Of a stretch of 23,157 bases of DNA, positions 22,971 to 23,157 are shown one piece after another. The stretch spans positions 1 through 23,157 of the forward strand of contig CAJTNR010000023.1 in assembly GCA_910577635.1 (NCBI GenBank), given 5' to 3'. The translations under genes and the position numbers were made by a program. The first letter of the stretch is position 1, and every line of letters begins with the position of its first letter. The notes below the pieces were generated by a model. That model had not been told where the DNA came from. It worked only from the letters and a program-made list of their open reading frames with translations, and searched no databases. This DNA is from an uncultured Vampirovibrio sp. (lineage in GTDB: Bacteria > Cyanobacteriota > Vampirovibrionia > Gastranaerophilales > Gastranaerophilaceae).

Positions 22971-23157
22971 AAGTGACAACTTTTAGAAAATCTCGATAAG
23001 GGAAACCTGCGATTATAAAAATCGGGATGACAGGATTTGACGGACAAACAAGGCGAAATTATTGAGCCGTAGTTTGACCGATCCCTTGAGTAGATTTTCT
23101 TAAAGTGACAACTTTTAGAAAATCTCGATAAGGGAAACCTGCGATTATAAAAATCGG
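22971..23157. repeat. Tandem direct repeat, 132-base period, running off the window
   Basis: The 55 bases at 22971-23025 recur without a mismatch at 23103-23157, giving a period of 132 bases. The second copy is cut by the window end, so the true copy number is unknown. The base before the match differs (T at 22970, A at 23102), so the left edge of the array is probably at 22971. No open reading frame of note lies inside. The unit is richer in G+C than the flanking AT-rich DNA. It lies 172 bases upstream of the AIPR start codon. Confidence 0.9.
22981..23104. repeat. Long inverted repeat forming a branched fold inside the repeat unit
   Basis: The ends of the unit pair: 22985-22993 with 23092-23100 (9 bp), then after a 4-by-4 internal loop 22998-23003 with 23082-23087 (6 bp). 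Outside these, 22981-22983 pair with 23102-23104. Inside are two arms. The first pairs 23006-23009 with 23031-23034 and 23010-23014 with 23020-23024. The second pairs 23041-23049 with 23072-23080 (8 of 9) and is capped by GGC/GCC at 23052-23054 and 23066-23068. This three-way-junction layout suggests a structured RNA or a palindromic mobile repeat (MITE/REP-like). Confidence 0.65.

Noticed and set aside
22981..23104. Retron msr-msd or tRNA-like element
   Set aside because: No reverse transcriptase is in the window, and no acceptor CCA, T-loop or anticodon arrangement fits the fold.
22971..23157. CRISPR array or integron attC array
   Set aside because: The direct repeat is at least 55 identical bases with a 132-base period, far longer than CRISPR repeats, and no cas gene is present. 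I could not find paired GTTRRRY/RYYYAAC core sites, and no integrase or cassette genes are visible.

Overview
The window is AT-rich bacterial DNA with short intergenic gaps, mostly Shine-Dalgarno-led starts (including several TTG starts) and housekeeping genes in small operons. A Ycf23/DUF561 gene, a family I know from cyanobacteria and red-algal plastids, sits beside a fermenter-type pyruvate phosphate dikinase. Several cytosolic proteins carry Asn/Ser-rich N-terminal tails with an 'NFKS' or 'QFKG' motif. Together these suggest a non-photosynthetic relative of cyanobacteria (Melainabacteria/Vampirovibrionia, e.g. gut Gastranaerophilales). This is an inference from family content and style, not a database match.

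Layout. Positions 1-977 hold the 3' end of a long cysteine-rich, probably surface-exposed protein on the + strand, closed by a terminator. A 554-base non-coding stretch follows, with a 79-base tract lacking any G on the + strand and several hairpins. From 1532 to 7410 everything is on the - strand. A TPR protein, tryptophanyl-tRNA synthetase (with an exact [4Fe-4S] cysteine pattern), an M20 peptidase and dapF form one tight operon. It is followed by the rpsF-ssb-rpsR operon. A CheR-like methyltransferase (7496-8308) and ppdK (8380-11022) come next. Then come the lysine/diaminopimelate operon dapB-asd-dapA (11196-13942) and the ycf23-like gene (14050-14832), each delimited by visible terminators.

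From 14945 the strands alternate. There is a PDZ-less HtrA-like protease (+), mnmA (-), rpmB (+), a glycosyltransferase translationally coupled to an unknown membrane-anchored protein (+), a radical SAM protein (-) and an AIPR-family abortive-infection gene (-). The window ends in a 132-base-period tandem repeat whose unit can fold into a branched, long-stemmed structure. This right end looks like the accessory part of the window.

Functionally, dapA, dapB, asd and dapF supply much of the diaminopimelate/lysine route for peptidoglycan and protein. TrpS, MnmA, bS6, bS18 and bL28 belong to translation. SSB serves replication and repair, and PPDK links pyruvate and PEP. The best leads for novelty are the repeat array next to the AIPR gene, the G-less intergenic segment, the coupled glycosyltransferase/unknown pair, and the tailed radical SAM and CheR-like proteins.
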